Shown in pieces: positions 1-8,442 of a DNA stretch of 34,440 bases; position 1 is the stretch's first letter; every line of letters starts with the position of its first letter. The stretch comes from Bacteroidaceae bacterium (lineage in GTDB: Bacteria > Bacteroidota > Bacteroidia > Bacteroidales > Bacteroidaceae). The notes under the pieces are model-generated. The model was not told the origin of the DNA, did no database searches, and saw only the letters and a program-made list of their open reading frames with translations. A program made the translations under genes and the position numbers. The stretch lies in the NCBI GenBank assembly GCA_900770665.1, contig CAAGKZ010000058.1, positions 1 through 34,440 on the forward strand. Direction: 5' to 3'.

Positions 1-68
1 TATTATTAATAATATAATATTATAAAATAACTTCTTGAAAAAGTCGGACAAGCTCGGACACGGGTTTC

Positions 69-99
69 TTTGGAGTTGAAATGAATTATTTTATTTTTG
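69..99 (+). promoter_or_regulatory. Bacteroidetes-type promoter of the BspA-like gene
   Basis: TTTG at 69-72 is followed after exactly 19 nt by TATTTTTG at 92-99. This matches the Bacteroidetes primary sigma consensus (TTTG, 19-21 nt, TAnnTTTG). Transcription would start near 106, leaving a very short leader before the ATG at 115. The bases before 69 are AT-rich and hold no recognisable gene. Confidence 0.7.
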
Positions 100-114
100 T
101 AAAAAAATAATGTT

Positions 115-2028
115 ATGAAACAGTTTTTGCTCTCAATCCTTTTGTTGTGTATATCCATTGCAGTGAGTGCCCACGACTTTGTAGTGGATGGTATATATTA
201 CAACATTGATGACACAAACAAAACAGCTACGGTTACTTATAAAGGAGATACATACAACGAATATTCCAATGAATATGCCGATATTATCGTTATCCCGTCA
301 AGCATCACTTACGGCAATGCTACCTACAATGTCACAAGCATTGAAGAGTATGCCTTTTACGATTGCAACGGTATTGAAAGTGTCACCATACCGAGCAGTA
401 TAACTGATATCGGGAATTTTGCATTCAATGGCTGTACCGGGTTAAAAGAGCTACGCATTGAAGACAGCGAAAGCACATTGTCATTAGGGTACAATCTTTA
501 TGATAATTCGACTAAAGAGGACACCGTAGTCATTGTGGGCGGGAGCGGGAGCACCTACGGAAATTCATTGCCAAATTCAGGAAGCATCATTGCCGGGAAA
601 GGATTGTTTTATGATTGTCCACTGGAGATTTTGTACTTGGGCCGTAATATCTCGTACAGAGCAAGCAACAATTATGGGATTTCTCCTTTCTACAATAAAA
701 GCGGAATGACAAGGCTGACTATCGGCAAGCAAGTCGACACATTAGAGAATTATGCTTTTCTCAAATGTTTCGACATCAAAGAGTTGCACATCAACGACCT
801 TGTTTCTTGGCTCAATATTGATTTTGGCAATCAGGAGGCAAATCCTCTAGCTTATGCCAAACATGTCTATCTGGATGGCAAGCAAATAACAGAGATTGTT
901 GTCCCCGATTGTATTACCAAGATAAAGAAATATACATTCGGGTGTTTCGAAGGACTGAAAAGCATAACTTTCCATAATGGCATTTCAGATATAGGAATTT
1001 ATGCTTTCCAGTTTTGTACCGGTCTCGAAAGGATTGAATTGCCTAACGGTATTACAAGCATTGAAAAAGCTGTGTTTTATTCTTGTACAGGACTAACTGA
1101 CGTTGTCATTCCCGAAAGTGTGACGAGTATTGGAACTTGGGCTTTCGGACATTGCAGCAACCTTAAAAGTATTGACATTCCAAGCCGCGTAACGGAAATC
1201 GGGGAACTTGCATTATACAATTGCCGAAGCCTTGAGAAGATAGAAATTCCTGAATGCGTAGAAAGTATTGGAAGGAAAGCATTCGGCAATTGCGATGCGC
1301 TTGCAGAGATAACACTCCCTAACAGCATAAGAAAGATGGGAGACGGAGTGCTCAGTTATTGCCACAGCCTCACAAGTATTGATTTGCCCGACAGCATTAT
1401 ACGCATTGAAGAAGGCTCTTTCCGCGCATGCAGCAACCTCGAAAAAATAACATTCGGCAACTGTGTTGAAAGTATCGGAGAGAACGCGTTCAGCGAATGT
1501 ACAAGCATTGAAAGTATTTATATACCAGGCTGTGTTGATAGCATTGAAAGAGAAGCATTCAGCGTGTGTACAGGCCTAAAAAGCATAACCATTGGGGACG
1601 GGGTCAAAAATGTTGGCGATAAGGCTTTCAGAGATTGCTATAACGTTGAAAAGATATACATTGGCAATGCGGTAGAGCGCATTGGGTACCGTGCATTCAA
1701 CTGGACAGATTTTAATACCTATGAAATCAAAGTTGCATCAGAAAAACCGATAGCAGCAGACTACGACTTTTTTTCGGAATATTTATACTACATGACAACA
1801 TTGTATGTTCCAAGCGGTTGCAAAGCGGAATATGAAAAAACAGAGCCCTGGAGCCTATTCGACAATGTCAAAGAAACGGACTTTACCGGAATTGACGAAG
1901 TGAAAGATATGAAAATAGATGATAAAGCCGGCAACAAATCAGTTTACGACTTGAACGGGAGAATGATAAACCTGATAACAGCCCCTGGTATATACATTAT
2001 TAATAATAAGAAGGTATTGGTCAAGTAG
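115..2028 (+). CDS. BspA-like leucine-rich-repeat secreted protein
   Basis: This 637-residue protein starts with a signal peptide (short basic start, hydrophobic run to about residue 18, cleavage near SAHD), so it is exported. From about residue 65 to 540 it is built of LRR_5/BspA (TpLRR) repeats of about 23 residues, with the recurrent pattern I-P-x-x-(V/I)-x-S-I-x-x-x-A-F-x-x-C. BspA-like proteins of Bacteroidales are surface or secreted adhesins that bind host or bacterial proteins. The last 40 residues contain a VYDLNGR segment and end in a GIYIINNKK-type tail, which resembles the short C-terminal domain common on Bacteroidetes secreted proteins, so it may be a sorting signal. A good promoter sits just upstream. 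The family is clear; the ligand cannot be read from the sequence. Confidence 0.85.
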   Translation: MKQFLLSILLLCISIAVSAHDFVVDGIYYNIDDTNKTATVTYKGDTYNEYSNEYADIIVIPSSITYGNATYNVTSIEEYAFYDCNGIESVTIPSSITDIGNFAFNGCTGLKELRIEDSESTLSLGYNLYDNSTKEDTVVIVGGSGSTYGNSLPNSGSIIAGKGLFYDCPLEILYLGRNISYRASNNYGISPFYNKSGMTRLTIGKQVDTLENYAFLKCFDIKELHINDLVSWLNIDFGNQEANPLAYAKHVYLDGKQITEIVVPDCITKIKKYTFGCFEGLKSITFHNGISDIGIYAFQFCTGLERIELPNGITSIEKAVFYSCTGLTDVVIPESVTSIGTWAFGHCSNLKSIDIPSRVTEIGELALYNCRSLEKIEIPECVESIGRKAFGNCDALAEITLPNSIRKMGDGVLSYCHSLTSIDLPDSIIRIEEGSFRACSNLEKITFGNCVESIGENAFSECTSIESIYIPGCVDSIEREAFSVCTGLKSITIGDGVKNVGDKAFRDCYNVEKIYIGNAVERIGYRAFNWTDFNTYEIKVASEKPIAADYDFFSEYLYYMTTLYVPSGCKAEYEKTEPWSLFDNVKETDFTGIDEVKDMKIDDKAGNKSVYDLNGRMINLITAPGIYIINNKKVLVK

Positions 2029-2114
2029 CATCATAATCTATAATTAGAACTTATAATATACCTGCAAAGGCCACATATAATAATTCAACGCACCATTGTT
2101 CTGTAGCATCCGCC

Positions 2115-2147
2115 GGCGACCCAGTGAACCTTGTAGACCCGGATGGG
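2115..2147 (+). pseudogene. Possible RHS-core end remnant
   Basis: One frame reads G-D-P-V-N-L-V-D-P-D-G, which matches the hallmark of the RHS/YD-repeat core end (…NDPVNLVDPDG…). The frame is open upstream to about 2040 but shows no other RHS feature, and downstream it runs into the antisense of rel. It is best read as debris from a lost RHS-type gene, but it is only 11 residues, so chance is possible. The rest of 2029-2168 shows no gene. Confidence 0.3.
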
Positions 2148-2154
2148 ACATGTT

Positions 2155-2186
2155 ATTGCGCGAATTGGTTATCCTATTCGCGCAAT
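2155..2186 (-). terminator. Hairpin overlapping the rel stop codon
   Basis: ATTGCGCGAAT (2155-2165) and ATTCGCGCAAT (2176-2186) form a perfect 11-bp stem with a 10-nt loop. The right arm encodes the last codons of rel and the loop contains its stop codon. There is no T-run on either strand, so it is not a classical intrinsic terminator. It may protect the 3' end of the operon mRNA. Confidence 0.45.
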
Positions 2187-4406
2187 TGTCTTTATGTTGC
2201 TTACCTTTTTCAGGTTCTCGCAGATGGTTTTTACATCCTGAACATCGTGTACATTGACCCAGAAGGTGCCTTCGAATATTCCGTTGTTGCTCTCGATGTG
2301 CATCTTCTGTATGTTGGCATTGAGCTGTTGCGAGATTATTGTTGTTATCTGGTGCAGCACTCCCATGTCGTCGATACCTGTAATCTGTATCGGAACCACG
2401 AAGTACAGTTGTTTGTGTGTCTCCCAGGTCGCTGCCAGAATCCTGTCGCCGTGGCTGCTCTTGAGCGTGTTTGCAACCGGGCAGTTGCGTTTGTGGATGA
2501 CAATCTGTTTCTGCTCGTTGTAGTAGCCCAAGACGTCGTCACCGGGAATGGGATGGCAACAGTCTGCTATTATATAACCGTTCTTAAGGTTGTCGTCGGT
2601 GAGATTGATTGGGATCTTGCGGTCAACTTCATCATATCTCTTCACATCCATTTCCTCTTCTTTCTTCTTCTCTTTGCTGCTGAAGGAGAAGAGTGACTGC
2701 AGGCTGAACTTCTTGTTGCCGAGCAGGGCATCCTTGTCGTCATTACCAAGTGTAATGCCACCTTTCCCAATGGCTGCAAGCAGTTCGTCACGGTCGTTGA
2801 GTTTATGGAGCTTCCATAGCTTTTCAATGTTGCCCAAATAGTTGCCCAATCCCTCTTTCTCAAGGAACTCGTTGAGCTTCTCCTCGCCCTCTCTCTGCAG
2901 TATGCGTTGCTGGCGGCGCAGTTCTGCCTGAATCTTTGCGCGCGCCTTGGCTGTTGTTACGAATGCAAGCCAACTCTCATCGACGCGTGACGAGTTGGAG
3001 GTGAGAATCTCTACCTGGTCGCCACTCTGCAGCTGGTGGTTCATTGGTACAAGCCTGTGGTTGACCTTGGCGCCTATACAGTGGTTGCCAAGGAAGGTGT
3101 GTATGCTGTATGCCAAGTCGAGTGCCGTGCAGTTCTGCGGCATTGTCTTGATGTCGCCTTTGGGCGTGAATACAAAGATTTCTGTTGCGTAGAGGTTGAG
3201 CTTGATGGTGTCCAGGAAGTCAAGGGCATTTGGCTGTGGGTCATCAAGTATCTCCTTGATGGTATGCAGCCAGTTTTCGAGTTGGTCGTCATTGGAGGTG
3301 TCGCCCTCGCTCTTGTATTTCCAGTGTGCGGCGATGCCTCTCTCGGCCACCTCGTTCATCTTCTCGCTACGTATCTGCACCTCAATCCATTCGCCCCGCT
3401 GGCTCATGAATGTTGCGTGCAGTGCCTTGTAACCGTTGGCGCGTGGCTTGCTCACCCAGTCGCGAAGGCGGTCGGGGTGGGCGTTGTAGAGCTTTGTGAG
3501 TGCGATGTATATCTTGAAACATTCGTTGTTCTCGTCCTCGCCTTCACGTGGTGTGAAGATGATACGCACGGCAAGGATGTCAAAGATGTCCTCAAAGGCA
3601 ACGTGCTTCTTCTGCATCTTGTTCCAGATGGAGTAGGGTGACTTGACACGGCCTATGATGTAGTATTTGAGTCCCATGGCATCGAGCTGTTCGCAGATGG
3701 GGTGGGTGAACTCATTGTAAAGTATATCGCGCTCGTTCTGTGTCTTTTCAATCTTCTTCTCTATTCGCGCGTACTCTTCGGGGTGCTCATACTGGAAACT
3801 GAGGTTCTCAAGCTCTGTCTTTATGCGACTGAGGCCCAGACGGTATGCTATGGGGGCATATATGTAGAGTGTCTCGCCGGCAATCTTGTACTGTTTGTTT
3901 GTCTGCATGAACTTGAGCGTGCGCATGTTGTGCAGGCGGTCGGCAATCTTTATGAGTATCACTCGGATGTCCTCGCTCATTGTGAGCAGGAGTTTCTTGA
4001 AGTTCTCGGCTTGCTGTGATGCGTGAGCACCGAACACTCCGCCTGAAATCTTTGTAAGGCCGTCGACGATGTCGGCAATCTTGTCGCCGAAGAGGTTGCG
4101 TATATCCTCAATGGTGTAGTCTGTGTCCTCAACGACATCGTGCAGCAGCGCAGCGCAGATGGATGTTGAACCAAGACCTATCTCCTTGCATACAATGAGG
4201 GCTACGGCGAGGGGGTGCATGATGTAGGGCTCGCCGCTGTGTCGTTTGACGCCGCGGTGTGCCTGACGGGCAAAGTTGAATGCCTTTGTTATAAGTTCAA
4301 CCTTCTTGCGGTGCTGTGATGCAAGATAGACATCCAGCAACTCCTGAAAAGCCTCGTTTATCAGGGCCTCGTCGTCGTTGTTCCTTATCTCGTCGTAGTT
4401 GTCCAT
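2169..4406 (-). CDS. rel: Bifunctional (p)ppGpp synthetase/hydrolase (Rel/SpoT family)
   Basis: At 745 residues this has the length and domain order of long RSH enzymes. An HD hydrolase domain comes first, with an intact HDxxED at residues 89-94 and an upstream metal-binding H in RHSGEPYIMHP. A RelA/SpoT synthetase domain follows at about 230-370 (NGYKALHATF, EVQIRS), then a TGS domain at about 400-460 (VFTPKGDIKTMP) and a C-terminal ACT domain from about 665. Because the HD box is intact, it should both make and degrade (p)ppGpp, the stringent-response alarmone. It is the last gene of a five-gene minus-strand operon, starting 6 nt after the transglycosylase gene. A stem-loop overlaps its stop codon. 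Confidence 0.93.
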   Translation of the reverse strand: MDNYDEIRNNDDEALINEAFQELLDVYLASQHRKKVELITKAFNFARQAHRGVKRHSGEPYIMHPLAVALIVCKEIGLGSTSICAALLHDVVEDTDYTIEDIRNLFGDKIADIVDGLTKISGGVFGAHASQQAENFKKLLLTMSEDIRVILIKIADRLHNMRTLKFMQTNKQYKIAGETLYIYAPIAYRLGLSRIKTELENLSFQYEHPEEYARIEKKIEKTQNERDILYNEFTHPICEQLDAMGLKYYIIGRVKSPYSIWNKMQKKHVAFEDIFDILAVRIIFTPREGEDENNECFKIYIALTKLYNAHPDRLRDWVSKPRANGYKALHATFMSQRGEWIEVQIRSEKMNEVAERGIAAHWKYKSEGDTSNDDQLENWLHTIKEILDDPQPNALDFLDTIKLNLYATEIFVFTPKGDIKTMPQNCTALDLAYSIHTFLGNHCIGAKVNHRLVPMNHQLQSGDQVEILTSNSSRVDESWLAFVTTAKARAKIQAELRRQQRILQREGEEKLNEFLEKEGLGNYLGNIEKLWKLHKLNDRDELLAAIGKGGITLGNDDKDALLGNKKFSLQSLFSFSSKEKKKEEEMDVKRYDEVDRKIPINLTDDNLKNGYIIADCCHPIPGDDVLGYYNEQKQIVIHKRNCPVANTLKSSHGDRILAATWETHKQLYFVVPIQITGIDDMGVLHQITTIISQQLNANIQKMHIESNNGIFEGTFWVNVHDVQDVKTICENLKKVSNIKTIARIG

Positions 4407-4412
4407 TGCGCG

Positions 4413-5777
4413 TTACTTATATATTTTCAGATACTTGCCGGCACGTATGTTGGAGTTCTTCAAGCTGTTCCATTTCATAATCTGCTTCACCGATACTCCA
4501 TATTTGATGGCTATGCCTCCAAGGGTCTCGCCGTTCTTGATTTTGTGGCGTATCATGTTGCCGGCGCCGTTGTTCTCCTTGGCCTCCTTGAGCATCTTTT
4601 CGATGTTGACGGCGGGGAAATACTTGTCGGCATTGTGGCGGTATATGCTGTCCTCGTTCTCAACAAATTTACTTGTGGTGTTGTTGGTGAGACGCAAAAC
4701 GTATGTCTCGTTCTCACCGGGGACAATATCCTTGAGGAATTGCGGGTTCAAAGCACGTATCTCCTCAATGTCAACACCGCAAACTTCGGCTATCTGTGCG
4801 AAGTGCAGATTGCGGTTCACATGTATTGTGTCGGTAGCTATTGGTAGTTCCGGCTTCATGGGGCTTATCCCATGGTCTTCGTAATATGTCATTATGTAGC
4901 TTGCAGCAATGAACCCGGGGAGGTAACCGCGTGTCTCGCGTGGAAGCCAAGGGTAAATCTTCCAGAAATCGGTGCTGCCACCCGAACGCATGATGGCTTT
5001 CTTGACATTGCCCGGACCACAGTTGTATGCCGCGATGGCAAGTTCCCAACTTTGGAACATGTCGTAAAGGTCTTTGAGGTAGAGCAGTGCGGCTGTGGTC
5101 GACTTTGTGGGGTCGAAACGCTCGTCGATGTAGTTGTTGGCCTTTAAACCATACAGTTTGCCGGTGGTGAACATGAATTGCCACAGACCCTTTGCACCCA
5201 TTCTTGATGTTGCCTTGGGATTGAGTGCCGATTCAATGATGGGCAGGTACTTGAGTTCGCGAGGAACGCCAATGCGGTCAATCTCCTCTTCAATGATGGG
5301 GAAGTAGAGTTCCGAAATACCAAGCAGGTATGATACCTGTGAACGGCCGTTCTTTGTGTAGCGGTCGATGCATGAGCGTACCATGTTGTTATATGGCATT
5401 CTCACAATGGTTGGCAGTGCTGCCAGACGTTTGGCGTACATGGTGTCTGTTACGACAACGCTTTCCCGCTCTTTCCCGTCGTTGTTGAGTTTGTGGAGCA
5501 TGTTGCGTGCCTGCCAGCTGTTGAGCAGGCTGTCAATGTTGGCATTCATGCTTTCAGGGATATCGAAAGTGTATCCGTTGCCTACCAATGTGTCAAGGTC
5601 TATCTCGTATCTCACATTGGTGGCAGTGCCACGTGGCGCTGTGTATTCTGTCCACAGCTCTTTTGTATGCTCTCCGGCAACAGGTGTATCCTCCTTCTGT
5701 GCGGTCTTGAACAGACTGCACGAGTGGAGCGTTGCAAGAATTGCAAATATTGTAAAAATGGTCTTTAGGTTCTTCAT
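4413..5777 (-). CDS. mltD: Membrane-bound lytic murein transglycosylase with LysM (MltD-like)
   Basis: This 454-residue protein has a lipoprotein signal (hydrophobic run then LHSC, Cys20), so it is probably lipid-anchored. The SLT lytic transglycosylase domain (about 150-320) shows the catalytic glutamate in LPIIESALNP (E182), then GAKGLWQFM and AAYNCGPGNV. A degenerate LysM-like segment lies around 335-380, and a clear LysM domain (GETLGGIAIKYGVSVKQIMKWN) forms the C-terminus. MltD-type enzymes cleave the glycan strand of peptidoglycan to form 1,6-anhydroMurNAc ends. The gene starts 5 nt downstream of the DUF5683 gene and precedes rel by 6 nt, so translation is probably coupled in the operon. 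Confidence 0.9.
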   Translation of the reverse strand: MKNLKTIFTIFAILATLHSCSLFKTAQKEDTPVAGEHTKELWTEYTAPRGTATNVRYEIDLDTLVGNGYTFDIPESMNANIDSLLNSWQARNMLHKLNNDGKERESVVVTDTMYAKRLAALPTIVRMPYNNMVRSCIDRYTKNGRSQVSYLLGISELYFPIIEEEIDRIGVPRELKYLPIIESALNPKATSRMGAKGLWQFMFTTGKLYGLKANNYIDERFDPTKSTTAALLYLKDLYDMFQSWELAIAAYNCGPGNVKKAIMRSGGSTDFWKIYPWLPRETRGYLPGFIAASYIMTYYEDHGISPMKPELPIATDTIHVNRNLHFAQIAEVCGVDIEEIRALNPQFLKDIVPGENETYVLRLTNNTTSKFVENEDSIYRHNADKYFPAVNIEKMLKEAKENNGAGNMIRHKIKNGETLGGIAIKYGVSVKQIMKWNSLKNSNIRAGKYLKIYK

Positions 5778-5782
5778 AGTGT

Positions 5783-6562
5783 TTAAAAGCTGATATTGCA
5801 GTTGAAACCGTAGTAGTCCTTCCCGTACATCTGTCTGCTGTCTATTATCTGTGGCTCAATGCTTAGATGTATATCCTCACTTATGTCAAAATTCGACAGC
5901 TGTGCATCCACGTAAGCGTCTATAACCGACAGTGCGTATACTCCGATGAATGAAAAGATACTCAAGTCGCGCCAACGGCGGTAGCGGTCTTTTCTCTTCT
6001 TGAAAACATCTTTCAGGTACTCCTTGTTGGCTTCGTAGTCATATCCGGGCCTGAAGAAATCCTTGTAGGAGTTGGTGTTGGGGTCGCTGTCCATTATGTC
6101 GAGATAGGCCTGACGATAATCCTTGTACATCTGTCCGTTCCAGTTGTAGGCATAAAGACAACCGACAAATCCGCCATATACGATTGGCAGTTTCCAGAAC
6201 TTGCGGTTATATATCTGTCCGCCTCCCGGGATTGCCAGTGCCAACCATGTGGCTGTTTCGGGGTCGGGCTTCCTGAGTCCTATTTTTTTGCTGTTTTTCT
6301 GTTGTGTAGCCTTTGTTAGTGAAATGCTGTCTGTGTATATTGCGCCTGTCTCGGCTGTAATGTCCATATATACACTGTCCATGTGCTCACGTTTGGGCAA
6401 CAGCATCTTTTCGTGTTTGTTGTCGAGCGTGTCGTTGTGGAGCGATTTCTTCAGGCTGATGTTTTTTTCAAGTTCCAGTGTCTGTGCAAAGCATCCTGTC
6501 GCAAACATGGCAAGCATGGCGACAAGAGTCATGAACTTATATGTAAGTCTGTTCACAGCCAC
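5783..6562 (-). CDS. DUF5683 family membrane protein
   Basis: The 259-residue product has an N-terminal hydrophobic signal or anchor (about 10-25, ending CFAQT). A central part with WLALAIPGGGQIYNRKFWKLPIVYGG, GCLYAYNWN and repeated short membrane stretches matches the DUF5683 family of Bacteroidetes. Its biochemical role is unknown. In this phylum it commonly lies between parB and the lytic transglycosylase, as here (7 nt after parB, 5 nt before mltD), which suggests a link to envelope growth or chromosome segregation. That link is inferred from context only. Confidence 0.8.
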   Translation of the reverse strand: MAVNRLTYKFMTLVAMLAMFATGCFAQTLELEKNISLKKSLHNDTLDNKHEKMLLPKREHMDSVYMDITAETGAIYTDSISLTKATQQKNSKKIGLRKPDPETATWLALAIPGGGQIYNRKFWKLPIVYGGFVGCLYAYNWNGQMYKDYRQAYLDIMDSDPNTNSYKDFFRPGYDYEANKEYLKDVFKKRKDRYRRWRDLSIFSFIGVYALSVIDAYVDAQLSNFDISEDIHLSIEPQIIDSRQMYGKDYYGFNCNISF

Positions 6563-6569
6563 TGCACGG

Positions 6570-7454
6570 TCATTTGTTTAGTCGGTCGAAAATAGATATT
6601 ATGCGTTCCAACTCCTTTTCGTTCTTGAACTTGATGCTTATCTTGCCGCTACCCTTGGCCGAGCAGGTCATCTGCACCGGTGTCTGGAAGAAATTCGTGA
6701 GCTGTTTCTTCAACTGGTGGAACACGGCATCCTGTTTCTTGTCTGCACTCTTTTTCTCCGCCGTGGCCTTTGGTGTTGCACCCTCTTTTATATTCCGCAC
6801 CATCTCCTCGACTTCGCGCACCGAGTATCCGTTCTTTACTATGTCGTTGAAGAGTGCAATCTGCTCGCTGTGGGAGTCGAGTGACAAAAGTGCCTTGGCG
6901 TGTCCCATGTCTATTTTCTTCTCCTTGAGTGCCACCTGTATTACTGCGGGCAATTTCAGCAGGCGAAGGAAGTTGGCAATGGTTGCGCGTCCCTTGCCAA
7001 TGCGTTTGCTCAGCTGCTCCTGTGACAGGTTATGCTGCTCAATGAGCTGCTGATAGGCAAGCGCAATTTCGAGGGCGTTGAGGTCCTCGCGCTGTATGTT
7101 CTCAATGAGGGCCATCTCCATTGTGTCCTCATCGTCAGCCTTCAGTATATATGCCGGGATTGTTGTCTTGCCGGCAAGCTGCGATGCACGGAATCGTCTT
7201 TCACCGGCAATAATCTGGTAGGTCTCGTCCTCCATCTTGCGCAGTGTGATGGGCTGTATCACGCCAAGCTCCTTTATTGAGTCGGCAAGTTCCTGCAGTG
7301 CCTCCTCGTTGAAGTCGCGGCGTGGCTGGTTGGGATTGGCGAAGATTCTGTCAATCTCAATTTCTCCTATCGATGATGAACCCGATGTGCGGACAGCCTC
7401 GGTTGAGATGAGTGCATCAAGTCCGCGTCCGAGTGTGAATTTCTGTTTTGCCAT
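6570..7454 (-). CDS. parB: Chromosome partitioning protein ParB (Spo0J)
   Basis: This 294-residue protein starts with the ParB/Spo0J N-terminal signature GRGLDALI. The ParB/sulfiredoxin-like CTPase domain follows (NPNQPRRDF, GERRFRA at the nucleotide-binding loop, ENIQREDLN). A helix-turn-helix DNA-binding domain comes next (LSQEQLSKRIGKGRATIANFLRLL), and then a C-terminal dimerisation region. ParB binds parS sites near the origin and slides as a CTP-dependent clamp, working with ParA and SMC. It lies 14 nt downstream of parA. I did not find a convincing parS site by eye. Confidence 0.95.
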   Translation of the reverse strand: MAKQKFTLGRGLDALISTEAVRTSGSSSIGEIEIDRIFANPNQPRRDFNEEALQELADSIKELGVIQPITLRKMEDETYQIIAGERRFRASQLAGKTTIPAYILKADDEDTMEMALIENIQREDLNALEIALAYQQLIEQHNLSQEQLSKRIGKGRATIANFLRLLKLPAVIQVALKEKKIDMGHAKALLSLDSHSEQIALFNDIVKNGYSVREVEEMVRNIKEGATPKATAEKKSADKKQDAVFHQLKKQLTNFFQTPVQMTCSAKGSGKISIKFKNEKELERIISIFDRLNK

Positions 7455-7468
7455 TTTGAAGCTGTTTT

Positions 7469-8233
7469 TTATTTGTTTTTCTTCAGGATTTCCTCGGCCA
7501 ATGCAAGGTAGTTCTTGGCGCCGGTAGACTCGGCATCGTACATAAGTGCCGGGATACCCATGCTTGGAGCCTCGCCCAATCTGATGTTACGCTGGATTAC
7601 GGTTTCGAATACCAGTTCCCTGAAGTGTTTCTTTACCTCGTTGTAGACCTGGTTGCTCAATCTCAGGCGTGAGTTGAACATTGTCAAAAGGAAACCCTCG
7701 ATGTCGAGCTTGGGATTGAGGTTCGATTTGATGATTTTTATTGTGTTCAGCAATTTGCTGATTCCTTCGAGTGCGAAATATTCGCACTGTACGGGGATTA
7801 TTACAGAGTCGGCAGCAGTGAGCGAGTTGACGGTAATGAGTCCCAATGACGGTGAGCAGTCAATGAGGATATAATCGTATCTGTCCTTTATTTCATTCAA
7901 TGCCTCGCGCATGATTTTCTCGCGGTTGGGCAGGTCGAGCATCTCAATCTCGGCTCCTACAAGGTCAATGTGCGAGGGAATGATGTCCAGTCCTTTTACG
8001 CAAGTAGGAGTAATGCTCTCCTGGGCAACCGATTTGTTTATAAGACATTCGTAAATTGAACTCTTTATCTCTCTGATATCAATGCCCAGGCCCGATGATG
8101 CATTTGCCTGCGGGTCGGCATCGATTACAAGTACTTTCTTTTCAAATGCGGCAAGTGATGCAGCAAGGTTGATGGCTGTAGTTGTCTTTCCCACACCACC
8201 TTTCTGGTTTGCCAATGCGATAATCTTTCCCAT
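7469..8233 (-). CDS. parA: Chromosome partitioning ATPase ParA (Soj)
   Basis: The 254-residue product is a Soj/ParA P-loop ATPase. It has the deviant Walker A KGGVGKTT at residues 11-18, VLVIDADPQANAS as the Walker A'/switch region, and YILIDCSPSLGLIT as Walker B. Its length is that of chromosomal ParA without an N-terminal HTH. It moves the ParB-parS complexes and supports origin segregation. It is the first gene of the parA-parB-DUF5683-mltD-rel operon, with a TACCTTTG promoter box about 70 nt upstream. Confidence 0.95.
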   Translation of the reverse strand: MGKIIALANQKGGVGKTTTAINLAASLAAFEKKVLVIDADPQANASSGLGIDIREIKSSIYECLINKSVAQESITPTCVKGLDIIPSHIDLVGAEIEMLDLPNREKIMREALNEIKDRYDYILIDCSPSLGLITVNSLTAADSVIIPVQCEYFALEGISKLLNTIKIIKSNLNPKLDIEGFLLTMFNSRLRLSNQVYNEVKKHFRELVFETVIQRNIRLGEAPSMGIPALMYDAESTGAKNYLALAEEILKKNK

Positions 8234-8256
8234 TTAGTCTCAATTATTTAGTATTC

Positions 8257-8273
8257 CCGAATTTGTAATTCGG
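8257..8273 (-). promoter_or_regulatory. Small hairpin in the parA leader
   Basis: CCGAAT and ATTCGG form a 6-bp stem around a 5-nt loop, between the predicted promoter and the parA start. It could modulate translation or bind a regulator, but it is short and AT-rich. Confidence 0.3.
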
Positions 8274-8305
8274 CAAAGTGATGATATTCCAATGTATTAA
8301 TTATG

Positions 8306-8313
8306 CAAAGGTA
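8306..8313 (-). promoter_or_regulatory. -7 box of the parA operon promoter
   Basis: The minus strand reads TACCTTTG followed by CA, an exact Bacteroidetes -7 element, 73 nt before the parA start. The upstream partner is a T-rich tract rather than a clear TTTG, so only the -7 box is confident. Confidence 0.55.
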
Positions 8314-8381
8314 GTAAAAAAAGTTAGTAGGTGGTAAAAAATGTAGTGTTACTTATTAACAGGCGGTTAATAACAAATCAT

Positions 8382-8422
8382 AAAAAATGTTACCATACCC
8401 AAAGGGTGCGGTAACATTTTTT
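8382..8422 (-). terminator. Intrinsic terminator after the GH84 gene
   Basis: AAAAAATGTTACC and GGTAACATTTTTT flank ACCC/GGGT, giving a long perfect outer stem with a T-run on both strands. It lies 20 nt beyond the GH84 stop codon. Being symmetrical, it could stop transcription in either direction. Confidence 0.85.
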
Positions 8423-8442
8423 AGCAGTTGGTCTCGTTTCTC

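Noticed and set aside
2124..2696. Long plus-strand open frame opposite rel
   Set aside because: It lies antisense to the rel ACT and TGS regions, which have clear family motifs, and its translation has no recognisable domain. It is a shadow frame from GC-rich codon usage. Only its first few codons (RHS-like) are noted separately.
6570..8340. parS site or origin of replication near parAB
   Set aside because: I could not find a GTTNCACGTGNAAC-like site or a DnaA-box cluster by eye, so no origin is claimed.
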